NCBI RefSeq assembly: GCF_000238315.3
Contig: NZ_CP011924.1
Location: 1,094,501-1,158,500, forward strand
DNA: 64,000 nucleotides
DNA from: Pseudoalteromonas piscicida
GTDB taxonomy: Bacteria > Pseudomonadota > Gammaproteobacteria > Enterobacterales > Alteromonadaceae
Direction of reading: 5' to 3'
Shown here: one piece after another, positions 25,740 through 34,900 of the stretch
How the letters are laid out: each line of letters opens with the position of its first letter
Numbering within the stretch: the stretch's first letter is position 1
Position numbers and translations under genes: made by a program
The notes under the pieces: model-generated
Database searches by the model: none
Seen by the model: the letters and a program-made list of their open reading frames with translations, nothing else
What the model was told of the DNA's origin: nothing

Positions 25740-28700
25740 GTGATGTTAAGAGCCAGTGTAAATCACGCCATTTTAGTTGCTGTCACGGTATTGATCTGTT
25801 CGATATTGGGCATTGTTGCGGCGTTTAAAATTCCGGTGCAAATGATCCCAGATCTTGAAGTAAGAACCATCACTGTGGTGACCAATTGGCCCGGTGCCAC
25901 GCCGCAGGATGTTGAAAAAGAAATACTTATAGAGCAAGAAAGGTATCTTCGCTCACTTGCGAATCTAACTCGAATGTCCAGTTATGCCAATACTGGTGAG
26001 GCAGAGATAGAGCTTGAGTTTCCATTTGGTGTCGACGTCAACGAAGCGCTCATAAACGTGAGTAATGCGTTATCTCAAGTGCCAAATTATCCTGAAAACG
26101 TTGACCAGCCGGTGTTATACAGCAGCGCGTTTTCGAGCAATGCCTTTATGTTTTTTAATCTAAAACCACAACCGGGGAACCCACTCAATCTTGATATTGA
26201 TATGCTTCGCGATTATGCCGAAGACTTTATTCGTCCAGAAATGGAGAGAGTCAGCGGAGTATCACAGGTTGGTGTGCGTGGTGGTGCACTCTATCAAGTA
26301 CAAATTTTGGTAGATCAAGAACAACTGGCGAGCCGTGGAATTAGCTTAGTTGATGTTAGAAATGCAATACGCAGTCGTAACCAAGATGCCTCTGCCGGCG
26401 ATATAGACAGCGGTAAACGGCGTTATTTACTGCGTATGGTCGGCCGCTTTGAGTCAGCTAAAGTGCTAGAAGAGCTGGTAGTCAGTCACCGTGCGGGCAC
26501 CACAATTAAGCTCAAAGACATCGCTCAGGTAAAGCTTGATCATTATGAAGTGCGCGATATTGCCTATAACAATGGCGAGCGAGCCTTAATGCTCTCGGTG
26601 AGACGGGAAAGCGGTTCTAACGTGATGGCCATTAAAGAAGAAATGATGGAGGTGGTGGCTCGCGTCAACCGTGACATGCTCGCAAGTAATGGACTACAAC
26701 TGACGCTATTGAGCGATGATGTTCGTTACGTTAAAGGCTCTGTTGAAAATGTTTGGACTAATTTAGCGCTGGGTGCGGTGCTTGCGACTCTGGTGATGTT
26801 TTGGTTTTTAAAGAGCCCACGCTCGACCTTTATTGGTGTGATGGGCGTTCCAATTTGTACCATCGCGGCATTTTTGGGTCTGTTGCTATTTGACAGAACG
26901 ATCAACGTGATTTCCCTCGCCGGCGTTGCGTTCGCCATTGGCATGACGGTTGATAACACCATTGTTGTACTTGAGAACATAGAGCAAGCCAGACGCCGAG
27001 GTCTCGACAAACTTCAAGCAGCTATTACCGGAGTTCAAGAGGTATGGCCTGCGGTGCTCGCTTCAACCCTGACCACAGTGTTGGTATTCGCACCTATTTT
27101 ATTTATTCAGCAAGAAGCCGGACAGCTTTATTCCGATGTCGCAATTGCGATTTCTGCTGCAATTATCGCTTCTATGTTGGTGGCCTTGTTTGTGGTGCCT
27201 GCGGCAAATGCAAATTTTGCCTGTAAGGAGATCTCCAATGGCATGTTGTCTACGCCTAAACTGCCAACGTTTATTCCGGCGATGTTATCAAGTCCGCGTG
27301 CTCGCATAGTGTGTATTGTATTCGGTAGTGTGTTGTTACTCGGTGGTGCGTGGTTATTTATGCCTAAAGCCGAATATTTGCCAGAGGGAGAGGAGCCAAA
27401 AGCGTTCTCTATGATGATAGCGCCTCCGGGCTATAACCTCAGCCATATGCGAAAAATTGGTGATGAACTACTTCCTTATTTAAATAAGCATTTGGAAAAA
27501 GATGACAGCGATTTTGTATCAGGTAACACGTCGTTGCCACCTTTAAAGTATTATTCGATGTCTGTTGGTGTCGGTAGCATTTGGCTATTGAGTGAACCAT
27601 ACAACCGTGAATACATCGATGAAATGATGGAGGCAATCACGACCAAGTTTAGAAGCTACCCAGGAATGCGTGCATTTTCTTCACGAGGCTCGATTATCTC
27701 CAGTAATGATGGCGGTTCAAGAGCGGTGGCTTTGGATATTAGCGGTACAGATCAAACGGCGCTCTACCGAGCGGCAGATGCAGTGTACCGGTTAGCGGGG
27801 GAGGTCTTTGATAATCCACAAGTGGATTCTGCGCCATCTTCTCTGACACTCGACCAACCGTTAATAGAGATTCAACCAAGGTGGCAACGGCTGGCTGAAG
27901 TGGGTATGAGTGCTGACGAACTCGGCTATACGGTCGCAGCTCTGAGTGACGGCGCTTATGTTGATGAGTTGATTTTAGACGATGACAAAGTAGACGTCTT
28001 TTTATTTTCTGAGTCGGGTAATCAGCAAAGTCTTTCGCAATTAGCGCAATCTCCAGTTGTAACCAAAGCTGGACTGATCCCGCTGAGCGCTTTGGCCGAT
28101 CTACGAGAAAAAGCAGACAGTGATAGTTTGCGTCGAGTTGATGGGCGTAGAACCGTGACTGTATATATTATTCCACCAAGAAATGTTGCGCTAGAGGAAG
28201 CGCAGGAATTAGTAAGAACGGAATTATTACCGCAGCTTCAGAGGCAGGGCGATCTGCTTCCTGGTGTCAATGTGAGTATCGGTGGCGCTGCCGACCAACT
28301 AGACAAAACCAAAGAAGCGCTGGGCAGTAATTTTGTCGTTGCATTAGCGCTGTGTTACTTATTACTTGTCGCAATCTTCAAGCATTGGGGCTATCCGCTA
28401 TTTATTATGGCAACAGTGCCGCTTGGCATGGCAGGGGGTTTACTTGGACTAATTGCTATTAATGGCATTGGTAGCATAACAGGCACTTTCCATCAGCCTT
28501 TTGACATGATCACTATGCTCGGCTTTTTAATCTTGTTAGGGACTGTGGTGAATAACCCTATTCTGATTGTCGATCAAAGCCGCAGAAACCTTGAGAGTAC
28601 TGCGATGAGTGTGTATGAGGCGGTGATCTCAGCACTACAAACGCGATTAAAACCGATTGTGATGTCAACGATGACAACCCTATGCGGTCTTGCGCCATTG

Positions 28701-28859
28701 GTGTTCATTCCAGGAGAAGGAGCTGAGCTTTATCGAGGCGTTGGCATGATAGTGCTTTGTGGTATTGCTATGGCAACTATCGTTACACTCACCATTTTAC
28801 CGGCGCTATTAGTCAGCTTTTTAAAACGGCCGATAGAGAGTTCTGTAAGCAAACTTTAA
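25740..28859 (+). CDS. RND efflux permease (AcrB family)
   Basis: A 1039-aa inner-membrane pump. Landmarks: the N-terminal helix, VTNWPGATPQDVEKEI (periplasmic entry), GMTVDNTIVVLENIEQARRRG in TM4 (family Asp pair region) and GTVVNNPILIVDQSRRN in the second half, with twelve hydrophobic helices and two large periplasmic loops. In TM4 the sequence is GMTVDN rather than the GLLVDDAIV common in drug pumps; it keeps one Asp of the usual pair, which may alter proton coupling. Substrate cannot be told. It follows the adaptor gene by 6 bp and is closed by a strong terminator at 28890. Confidence 0.9.
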   Translation: MMLRASVNHAILVAVTVLICSILGIVAAFKIPVQMIPDLEVRTITVVTNWPGATPQDVEKEILIEQERYLRSLANLTRMSSYANTGEAEIELEFPFGVDVNEALINVSNALSQVPNYPENVDQPVLYSSAFSSNAFMFFNLKPQPGNPLNLDIDMLRDYAEDFIRPEMERVSGVSQVGVRGGALYQVQILVDQEQLASRGISLVDVRNAIRSRNQDASAGDIDSGKRRYLLRMVGRFESAKVLEELVVSHRAGTTIKLKDIAQVKLDHYEVRDIAYNNGERALMLSVRRESGSNVMAIKEEMMEVVARVNRDMLASNGLQLTLLSDDVRYVKGSVENVWTNLALGAVLATLVMFWFLKSPRSTFIGVMGVPICTIAAFLGLLLFDRTINVISLAGVAFAIGMTVDNTIVVLENIEQARRRGLDKLQAAITGVQEVWPAVLASTLTTVLVFAPILFIQQEAGQLYSDVAIAISAAIIASMLVALFVVPAANANFACKEISNGMLSTPKLPTFIPAMLSSPRARIVCIVFGSVLLLGGAWLFMPKAEYLPEGEEPKAFSMMIAPPGYNLSHMRKIGDELLPYLNKHLEKDDSDFVSGNTSLPPLKYYSMSVGVGSIWLLSEPYNREYIDEMMEAITTKFRSYPGMRAFSSRGSIISSNDGGSRAVALDISGTDQTALYRAADAVYRLAGEVFDNPQVDSAPSSLTLDQPLIEIQPRWQRLAEVGMSADELGYTVAALSDGAYVDELILDDDKVDVFLFSESGNQQSLSQLAQSPVVTKAGLIPLSALADLREKADSDSLRRVDGRRTVTVYIIPPRNVALEEAQELVRTELLPQLQRQGDLLPGVNVSIGGAADQLDKTKEALGSNFVVALALCYLLLVAIFKHWGYPLFIMATVPLGMAGGLLGLIAINGIGSITGTFHQPFDMITMLGFLILLGTVVNNPILIVDQSRRNLESTAMSVYEAVISALQTRLKPIVMSTMTTLCGLAPLVFIPGEGAELYRGVGMIVLCGIAMATIVTLTILPALLVSFLKRPIESSVSKL

Positions 28860-28889
28860 CCATATATTAATCACACTGTGGATATTATG

Positions 28890-28930
28890 AATGCCTTGCT
28901 TGAACGTTTCTGTTCAGCAGGGCATTTTTT
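28890..28930 (+). terminator. Terminator after the first RND operon
   Basis: AATGCCTTGCT and AGCAGGGCATT form an 11-bp stem (one wobble pair) with a 15-base loop and six T. The patatin tandem duplication begins inside its left arm, at 28897, so the copied version near 29994 has lost most of the left arm. Confidence 0.8.
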
Positions 28931-29020
28931 ATTGCTAAGTTGTATGGAAGCTTGAATTTCTAGGTTTTGCCCTCAGTAAAATAAGATGCGTACAGGTTTA
29001 TATAATAAAAAGAGCACAAC

Positions 29021-29902
29021 ATGACAAATAACATACGCTCTGCAATTATCGCTGAGGGCGGAGGTCAAAAAGGCATTTTTACAGCGGGCGTGCTTGATGC
29101 TTTTCTTGAGAAAAAATTTACGCCTTTTGATTTAAAAGTGGGTGTCTCAGCGGGCGCACAAAACCTCGCAGCTTATTGCGCTCGCGCCAGTCAATATGCG
29201 CAAACCGCTATCGAATCACTTACAACGGAGCAGCAGTTTTTCCGTCCCGCGCGATTTTTTACTGGTGGTAACGTCATTGACTTGGATTGGTATTTTCAAC
29301 AAGTAGAGCACAGCGGCAAAGTACGGTTTCCAACTGAGCCTAATCACCTCACGCCGGAAAGTAACTTTTATGCGGTTGCAAGTCACTTAGACTCGCTTGA
29401 GCCACATTATTTGCATACCTGGCACGATAACATGTTTACCCATTTAAAGGCTTCTAGTGCAATCCCTTTTTTATATCGTCCAGGCGTTAAAGTTGCGGGT
29501 CACGGCATGATGGATGGTGGTGTAGCCGATCCTTTACCCGTACGCTGGGCACACAGTCAAGGGGCAAAGACGATTTGGGTGATCAGAACCATTGAGGCAC
29601 ATGACGATGGCAAAATGCCAGTGCTTGAGCGCTTAAAGCCAATCATGCGACGCGTTAATCAATCTCCTCGAATGTTTGAAATGTATCATCACTATCAAAG
29701 TCGTTATGCCGATGCGGTTAACTTTATGAATTCACCACCAGAAGATGTTAACGTCATTCAAATAGCGCCCAATAGACCACTGGAATCTATGATTTTAGGC
29801 TCAAGCCCAGAGACCTTAAAGTCAGATTATAAATTGGGATTTGAACTTGGATTAAAAGCGGTAGATAAATGGCGAGATATGCTTGAAGTAAGTGTAATGT
29901 GA
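29021..29902 (+). CDS. Patatin-like phospholipase, copy 1
   Basis: A 293-aa patatin-family lipase. It has the oxyanion motif GGGQKG (residues 13-18), the nucleophile elbow GVSAG (Ser at about residue 42) and the catalytic DGG (about residue 166, MMDGGVADP). Length and layout fit the small cytoplasmic patatins such as E. coli YjjU. It probably hydrolyses acyl esters of phospholipids; the true substrate is unknown. The gene stands alone with its own upstream region and a perfect hairpin after the stop. An exact second copy lies 1097 bp downstream. Confidence 0.9.
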   Translation: MTNNIRSAIIAEGGGQKGIFTAGVLDAFLEKKFTPFDLKVGVSAGAQNLAAYCARASQYAQTAIESLTTEQQFFRPARFFTGGNVIDLDWYFQQVEHSGKVRFPTEPNHLTPESNFYAVASHLDSLEPHYLHTWHDNMFTHLKASSAIPFLYRPGVKVAGHGMMDGGVADPLPVRWAHSQGAKTIWVIRTIEAHDDGKMPVLERLKPIMRRVNQSPRMFEMYHHYQSRYADAVNFMNSPPEDVNVIQIAPNRPLESMILGSSPETLKSDYKLGFELGLKAVDKWRDMLEVSVM

Positions 29903-29904
29903 CA

Positions 29905-29929
29905 AGCAAGTCTCAGGTTGAGACTTGCT
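29905..29929 (+). terminator. Perfect hairpin after patatin gene copy 1
   Basis: AGCAAGTCTCA, loop GGT, TGAGACTTGCT: an 11-bp perfect stem three bases after the stop, without a T-run. It is repeated after copy 2 at 31002-31026. Confidence 0.55.
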
Positions 29930-30117
29930 AAGTAACCTGAGCTGCGGATAATTAATGCCTTTCTAGCAGCCAGTTTTAGCGCTAACTGCGTTGTGCTTGA
30001 ACGTTTCTGTTCAGCAGGGCATTTTTTATTGCTAAGTTGTATGGAAGCTTGAATTTCTAGGTTTTGCCCTCAGTAAAATAAGATGCGTACAGGTTTATAT
30101 AATAAAAAGAGCACAAC

Positions 30118-30999
30118 ATGACAAATAACATACGCTCTGCAATTATCGCTGAGGGCGGAGGTCAAAAAGGCATTTTTACAGCGGGCGTGCTTGATGCTTT
30201 TCTTGAGAAAAAATTTACGCCTTTTGATTTAAAAGTGGGTGTCTCAGCGGGCGCACAAAACCTCGCAGCTTATTGCGCTCGCGCCAGTCAATATGCGCAA
30301 ACCGCTATCGAATCACTTACAACGGAGCAGCAGTTTTTCCGTCCCGCGCGATTTTTTACTGGTGGTAACGTCATTGACTTGGATTGGTATTTTCAACAAG
30401 TAGAGCACAGCGGCAAAGTACGGTTTCCAACTGAGCCTAATCACCTCACGCCGGAAAGTAACTTTTATGCGGTTGCAAGTCACTTAGACTCGCTTGAGCC
30501 ACATTATTTGCATACCTGGCACGATAACATGTTTACCCATTTAAAGGCTTCTAGTGCAATCCCTTTTTTATATCGTCCAGGCGTTAAAGTTGCGGGTCAC
30601 GGCATGATGGATGGTGGTGTAGCCGATCCTTTACCCGTACGCTGGGCACACAGTCAAGGGGCAAAGACGATTTGGGTGATCAGAACCATTGAGGCACATG
30701 ACGATGGCAAAATGCCAGTGCTTGAGCGCTTAAAGCCAATCATGCGACGCGTTAATCAATCTCCTCGAATGTTTGAAATGTATCATCACTATCAAAGTCG
30801 TTATGCCGATGCGGTTAACTTTATGAATTCACCACCAGAAGATGTTAACGTCATTCAAATAGCGCCCAATAGACCACTGGAATCTATGATTTTAGGCTCA
30901 AGCCCAGAGACCTTAAAGTCAGATTATAAATTGGGATTTGAACTTGGATTAAAAGCGGTAGATAAATGGCGAGATATGCTTGAAGTAAGTGTAATGTGA
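30118..30999 (+). CDS. Patatin-like phospholipase, copy 2
   Basis: The same 293-aa protein as copy 1, residue for residue, with the same GGGQKG, GVSAG and DGG motifs. The copied upstream segment covers all 124 bases before the start down to the breakpoint, so the same promoter probably drives both copies, unless it lies further upstream. Identity of the two copies means the duplication is very recent, kept equal by recombination, or an assembly artefact. Confidence 0.9.
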   Translation: MTNNIRSAIIAEGGGQKGIFTAGVLDAFLEKKFTPFDLKVGVSAGAQNLAAYCARASQYAQTAIESLTTEQQFFRPARFFTGGNVIDLDWYFQQVEHSGKVRFPTEPNHLTPESNFYAVASHLDSLEPHYLHTWHDNMFTHLKASSAIPFLYRPGVKVAGHGMMDGGVADPLPVRWAHSQGAKTIWVIRTIEAHDDGKMPVLERLKPIMRRVNQSPRMFEMYHHYQSRYADAVNFMNSPPEDVNVIQIAPNRPLESMILGSSPETLKSDYKLGFELGLKAVDKWRDMLEVSVM

Positions 31000-31001
31000 C
31001 A

Positions 31002-31026
31002 AGCAAGTCTCAGGTTGAGACTTGCT
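31002..31026 (+). terminator. Perfect hairpin after patatin gene copy 2
   Basis: Second copy of the AGCAAGTCTCA/TGAGACTTGCT stem with loop GGT, three bases after the stop; identical to the hairpin at 29905. Confidence 0.55.
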
Positions 31027-31029
31027 AAG

Positions 31030-31227
31030 TAACCTGAGCTGCGGATAATTAATGCCTTTCTAGCAGCCAGTTTTAGCGCTAACTGCGTTGAATTCACTTC
31101 CAATAGCCAGCTATTGGTGCGTAAATTCGCCTTGTTTTCCCTAAAACTCTCTGGCTAGACAAGGAAAAAACTAAGTTGTTCTTTAGCAACAATGAGTTGG
31201 AACATTCCTTATCCAAACCTCAGGTTA
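31030..31227. mobile_element. 198-bp inverted-repeat (MITE-like) element, intact copy
   Basis: The element begins TAACCTGAG and ends CTCAGGTTA, perfect 9-bp terminal inverted repeats that extend imperfectly (GGATAA near the left end, TTATCC near the right). Inside there is a hairpin, CCAATAG-CC-AGCTATTGG. It has no coding capacity. Its left third (29933-29993) is also present in the first unit of the patatin duplication. Two other copies lie in this window, at 54551 (partial) and 61348 (split by an IS). Relation to a full transposon is unknown. Confidence 0.75.
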
Positions 31228-31241
31228 AGTATTATGTGCGT

Positions 31242-32072
31242 TTAAGACTTGCGAATTGAAATAGAAGTCGCTTCAATATCAATTCGGCCGTCTTTAAACA
31301 AACCACCGATGGCTTTTTTAAAGTTAGCTTTAGAGGTAGAGAAAGTACGCTTGATTGCGTCAGGATCTGACTTATCGCCTAGCGGTAAATAGCCCCCACT
31401 TTCTTCGAGCTTGCTATAAATGATTTCCGCAAGGTCTTTAACCTTACCAATACCCGGCTTTTCTAACACGATATCAATCTTATCTTCGTCATGAACTGCT
31501 TTTACAAAGCCCTTCATGCGCTGACCAATATACATCCGCTTAAATACATCATTGAAAAAGACCAATCCAAAGTGTTTTTCATTGACTATCACTTTATAGC
31601 CAAGATCGGTTTTTGCCGCGACGATTAGGTCTACTTCTTCGAATTTTTCGTACTCGGCTTTTGATTTACTCAAAAATTTACCCAACGCACTAGACGCACA
31701 AATACGCTTACTGGCGTTGTCTAGGTAAAGCCTAACCAAATAGCTATAGCCGTCGCGCATTTTCGGTTTTTGTTCATTGAAAGGCGCTAACACGTCTTTT
31801 TCAATACCCAAATCCATAAAAGCACCAACCTTATTGATCTCTTTTACGCGAAGCAGGGCAAACTCACCGACTTGTGCAAGTGGCTTTTTGGTTGTTGCCG
31901 TTGCGTGTCCCAAGTTATCTAAATAGATAAATACTTCAACAGAGTCACCTTCTTCGGTGTGCTTTGGCACCTCTGCTCGAGGAAGAAATACGTCACCAAG
32001 CTCACCACCGTTTAAATAAGCCCCTTCAGCGGTAAGCTCTTCAATGGTTAACATTTTGATTTGACCTAACAT
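31242..32072 (-). CDS. S1-domain RNA-binding protein, CvfB-like
   Basis: A 276-aa cytoplasmic protein. It has the layout of CvfB/YitL proteins: an N-terminal S1-like domain (residues ~1-65), a central S1 domain with EFALLRVKEINKVGAFMDLG (about 67-87), a third S1-like part (GQRMKGFVKAVHDEDKIDIVLEKPG, about 178-203) and a C-terminal winged helix (FSTSKANFKKAIGGLFKDGRI). CvfB in Staphylococcus affects virulence gene expression; the role in this group is not settled. The gene lies 2 bp downstream of the helicase gene on the same strand, so both RNA proteins are co-transcribed. Confidence 0.85.
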   Translation of the reverse strand: MLGQIKMLTIEELTAEGAYLNGGELGDVFLPRAEVPKHTEEGDSVEVFIYLDNLGHATATTKKPLAQVGEFALLRVKEINKVGAFMDLGIEKDVLAPFNEQKPKMRDGYSYLVRLYLDNASKRICASSALGKFLSKSKAEYEKFEEVDLIVAAKTDLGYKVIVNEKHFGLVFFNDVFKRMYIGQRMKGFVKAVHDEDKIDIVLEKPGIGKVKDLAEIIYSKLEESGGYLPLGDKSDPDAIKRTFSTSKANFKKAIGGLFKDGRIDIEATSISIRKS

Positions 32073-32074
32073 GA

Positions 32075-33406
32075 TTATTCCTCGTCAGTTTGTGGTTTTG
32101 GTTTGCGACGCATCGGCATAGTACCGTCAATATCAATCGGTGGCGGGACCACTTTTCTCGGTTTTGACTTTTTCACCGGCTTTTTCTTAGGTTTACTTGT
32201 TTGCTTTGGCGCAGACTCTGCAGGGCGATTTTTACTCTGCTGCGGTTTTTGCTTAAGTCCTTTGAATTTACCAACAAGACCGGGGACTTCTTCAAAACGT
32301 AGTGGCTCATCAAGATAGTTTTTGATTGCCACATAGCTATCCCAATCTTTAGGACCAACAAATGAAATCGCAGTGCCTTTAAACCCGGCACGTCCTGTAC
32401 GACCGATACGGTGGACATATTCTTCTGCCTGCTTAGGCAAGTCAAAATTCATAACATGGGTAACAGAGAGCAAATCGAGACCACGAGAAGCAACGTCTGT
32501 GGTAACAAGTACTTTATAGATACCACGGCTGAAGCTTTCCATAATGTCTAACCGCTTATTTTGCGGCATATCGCCCGACAACGATACCGCTTTAATCGAC
32601 ATCTCATTTAACAGTTTGCTTAATCGGTCTGTGTCGCCACGAGTTGCGGTAAAGATAATGCACTGTCCTACGTCATCTTGTGTGATGAAGTGCTTAAGCA
32701 GCGCTTCTTTATGATCTAAATGATCGGCAAAGTAGAGTGCTTGCTTAATGTCTTCATGCTGCTGGTGGGCATTGCTTAACATAATGCGCTTTGGCGATTT
32801 AAGTAATTGACGTGACGATGCTTCAACTTGGGTATGGTCTAGCGTGGCTGAAAATAGCAGCGTTTGTCTTTGGCGGTGATCCGCAGAATCATTAATGACG
32901 TCCAACTGTTTTTCAAAGCCAAGGTCAAACATACGATCTGCTTCATCAAAAATAAGCAGTTCAAGACCGCCTAAAAATAATGAACGATTTTCAACGTGAT
33001 CGGCAATACGACCAGGAGTACCCACCACAAAATGCGGGTCGCGGCGTAGCGCTTTTACCTGATCATTGTAGTTTTCACCACCCAAAATCTTACAGACTTG
33101 AATATTAGTGCCAGCACACAGTGCACGACACTCAGAGAATACTTGAGTCGCGAGTTCACGAGTTGGAGCTACGATAACAACGCGAGGATCGCGTTTACTC
33201 AGCGCTTTTTGTTTCATTACACGCTGTACGGCAGGCAGCAAGAAGGCTAGGGTTTTGCCAGAGCCTGTTTTAGACTGCGCAAAAACATCGTGGCCAGCTA
33301 GAGCCGTTGGGATGGCATGCGCTTGGATCTCGGTCGGTTCCGTGATCCCTTGGTGAGCCAGTTGTTGTTCTAGGCGCGTATCTATCCCAAGTTCAGTGAA
33401 TCTCAA
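32075..33406 (-). CDS. DEAD-box ATP-dependent RNA helicase
   Basis: A 443-aa helicase. All core motifs are present: Q motif (FTELGI...GITEPTEIQ), motif I AQSKTGSGKT, Ia PTRELA, Ib TPGR, II DEAD (FDEADRMFDLGF), III SAT, V DVASRGLD, VI HRIGRTGRAG. The C-terminal ~60 residues are a basic tail (KPKKKPVKKSKPRK) that should bind RNA. It probably unwinds RNA in ribosome assembly or cold adaptation; the exact orthologue (SrmB/RhlE-like) is not decided. First gene of a two-gene operon with the CvfB-like gene. Confidence 0.92.
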   Translation of the reverse strand: MRFTELGIDTRLEQQLAHQGITEPTEIQAHAIPTALAGHDVFAQSKTGSGKTLAFLLPAVQRVMKQKALSKRDPRVVIVAPTRELATQVFSECRALCAGTNIQVCKILGGENYNDQVKALRRDPHFVVGTPGRIADHVENRSLFLGGLELLIFDEADRMFDLGFEKQLDVINDSADHRQRQTLLFSATLDHTQVEASSRQLLKSPKRIMLSNAHQQHEDIKQALYFADHLDHKEALLKHFITQDDVGQCIIFTATRGDTDRLSKLLNEMSIKAVSLSGDMPQNKRLDIMESFSRGIYKVLVTTDVASRGLDLLSVTHVMNFDLPKQAEEYVHRIGRTGRAGFKGTAISFVGPKDWDSYVAIKNYLDEPLRFEEVPGLVGKFKGLKQKPQQSKNRPAESAPKQTSKPKKKPVKKSKPRKVVPPPIDIDGTMPMRRKPKPQTDEE

Positions 33407-33488
33407 GTCAATTTCTCCAAGTCTTGAATTTTAAAAACACGAGATTATACCAAAGCATAGACGCTATCGGATATAGAATTTGTGTTTT

Positions 33489-33516
33489 TTGCATTTTAAT
33501 CAAAAATCCGTAAAAT
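33489..33516 (+). promoter_or_regulatory. Candidate promoter for trhO
   Basis: TTGCAT, 16-base spacer, TAAAAT, about 100 bp before the trhO start. The intervening leader has a GC-rich stretch (gcctcagcgccggg). Prediction from consensus only. Confidence 0.4.
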
Positions 33517-33614
33517 ACGCGCCTCAGCGCCGGGTTTGCGACTCGGTTTTCGTGCTTTACACATCGTCATGCTTAATGTGTAAGCTAATCAAAGCTTAAA
33601 TCTAGGAAAATACA

Positions 33615-34598
33615 ATGTCAGAACAATACGTTGTTTGTGCTATGTACAAGTTTGTCTCTTTACCTAACTATCAAGAGATAAGACAGCCACTTCACGATGT
33701 GATGGAAGCGAATGAAGTTCGCGGTACGTTACTACTTGCCGAAGAAGGCATTAACGGTACCGTTGCCGGTAAACGTGAAGGCATTGATGCGCTACTTACA
33801 TGGTTAGACAAACAACCGGGCCTTGATAACATCGTTTATAAAGAGTCGTTCGATGAAACTTGCCCTTTCTACCGCACTAAAGTAAAGCTTAAGAAAGAAA
33901 TCGTGACCATGGGTGTGCAAGGTATAAACCCTAAAGAAGTGGTTGGTACGTACGTAAAACCACAAGATTGGAACGCATTGATTTCAGATCCTGACGTTGT
34001 GCTAGTTGATACGCGTAACGACTATGAAATCGAGATCGGTACGTTTAAAAATGCCATCGATCCTAAAACCAAGACTTTCCGTGAGTTCCCTGAGTGGGCG
34101 CAAAATAACTTAAACCCAGAAAAACACAAAAAAGTGGCGATGTTCTGTACTGGCGGGATCCGCTGTGAAAAATCGACAGCGTATATGAAAGAGCAAGGCT
34201 TCGAAGAGGTTTATCACTTGGAAGGCGGCATTCTAAAATACTTAGAAGACGTGCCAAAAGAAGAAACCATGTGGGAAGGCGAGTGTTTTGTGTTTGATAA
34301 CCGTGTTGCTGTCGATCATGATTTAAACAAAGGGTCTTATGATCAATGCCATGCTTGTCGTATGCCAATCACGGAAGCAGAGAAACAACTCGAAGAATAT
34401 ATGGAAGGGGTGTCTTGTCACCACTGCCACAAAGACTTAACAGAAGAGCAAGTTGCACGATTTGCTGAGCGCCAAAAGCAAATTGAACTGGCGAAGCTAC
34501 GCGGCGAAGGTCATATCGGTCATGAAGCACAGGATGCTATTCGTAAGCGTAAAGAAGAAAAGCTAGCGCAAAAAGAAGCGCAACGTCAAAAGCGCTAA
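33615..34598 (+). CDS. trhO: tRNA uridine(34) hydroxylase TrhO (rhodanese-like)
   Basis: A 327-aa protein of the YceA/TrhO family, which hydroxylates uridine 34 of certain tRNAs in an oxygen-dependent, prephenate-independent route. It has the N-terminal acylphosphatase-like domain ([14 protein letters not shown], about residues 40-53), a rhodanese domain with the catalytic loop [11 protein letters not shown] (Cys at about 178), and a C-terminal Cys-rich part (CHACRMP, CHHCHKD) that may bind metal. The Lys/Arg-rich tail ([17 protein letters not shown]) is usual. The gene is single, with a terminator after it. Confidence 0.93.
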   Translation: MSEQYVVCAMYKFVSLPNYQEIRQPLHDVMEANEVRGTLLLAEEGINGTVAGKREGIDALLTWLDKQPGLDNIVYKESFDETCPFYRTKVKLKKEIVTMGVQGINPKEVVGTYVKPQDWNALISDPDVVLVDTRNDYEIEIGTFKNAIDPKTKTFREFPEWAQNNLNPEKHKKVAMFCTGGIRCEKSTAYMKEQGFEEVYHLEGGILKYLEDVPKEETMWEGECFVFDNRVAVDHDLNKGSYDQCHACRMPITEAEKQLEEYMEGVSCHHCHKDLTEEQVARFAERQKQIELAKLRGEGHIGHEAQDAIRKRKEEKLAQKEAQRQKR

Positions 34599-34628
34599 AG
34601 GTGCATTGTACTAAGAATACATAACAAG

Positions 34629-34648
34629 GGGACCAGATGGTCCCTTTT
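34629..34648 (+). terminator. Terminator after trhO
   Basis: GGGACCA-GA-TGGTCCC followed by TTTTCT, about 30 bp after the trhO stop. The remaining ~250 bp to the next gene are AT-rich and hold no gene that I can see. Confidence 0.8.
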
Positions 34649-34900
34649 CTCTGCTAAACTTTCATTGCAAGCTATTTGCGCAGGCGCCATTCGCTCTGCA
34701 AACTTTTCATATTAGGTGTGTAGCCTTTTCTAATTCACGTATTCAAATTCTTTTAAATCTAATTCTGAAATTAAATTAATTCATAATAATCAATGGGATA
34801 TTCATTATTCTCAGATTGGTGTCTTCCTTGCTTATTTAAAGGCTATCGCTGTAAATCTAAAAATTGATTTACGCCGTTAAATTTTTGAAGGAGCTTTATG

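Larger units (their letters stand above)
28897..31090 (+). repeat. Perfect tandem duplication, unit 1097 bp
   Basis: Bases 28897-29993 are repeated at 29994-31090; no difference was seen. The unit runs from inside the terminator hairpin of the RND operon, through the patatin gene, to inside the 198-bp inverted-repeat element (ending gcgttg). Junction: gcgttg|tgcttga, with no notable homology to the original left flank (atgcct|tgcttga). Confidence 0.92.
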
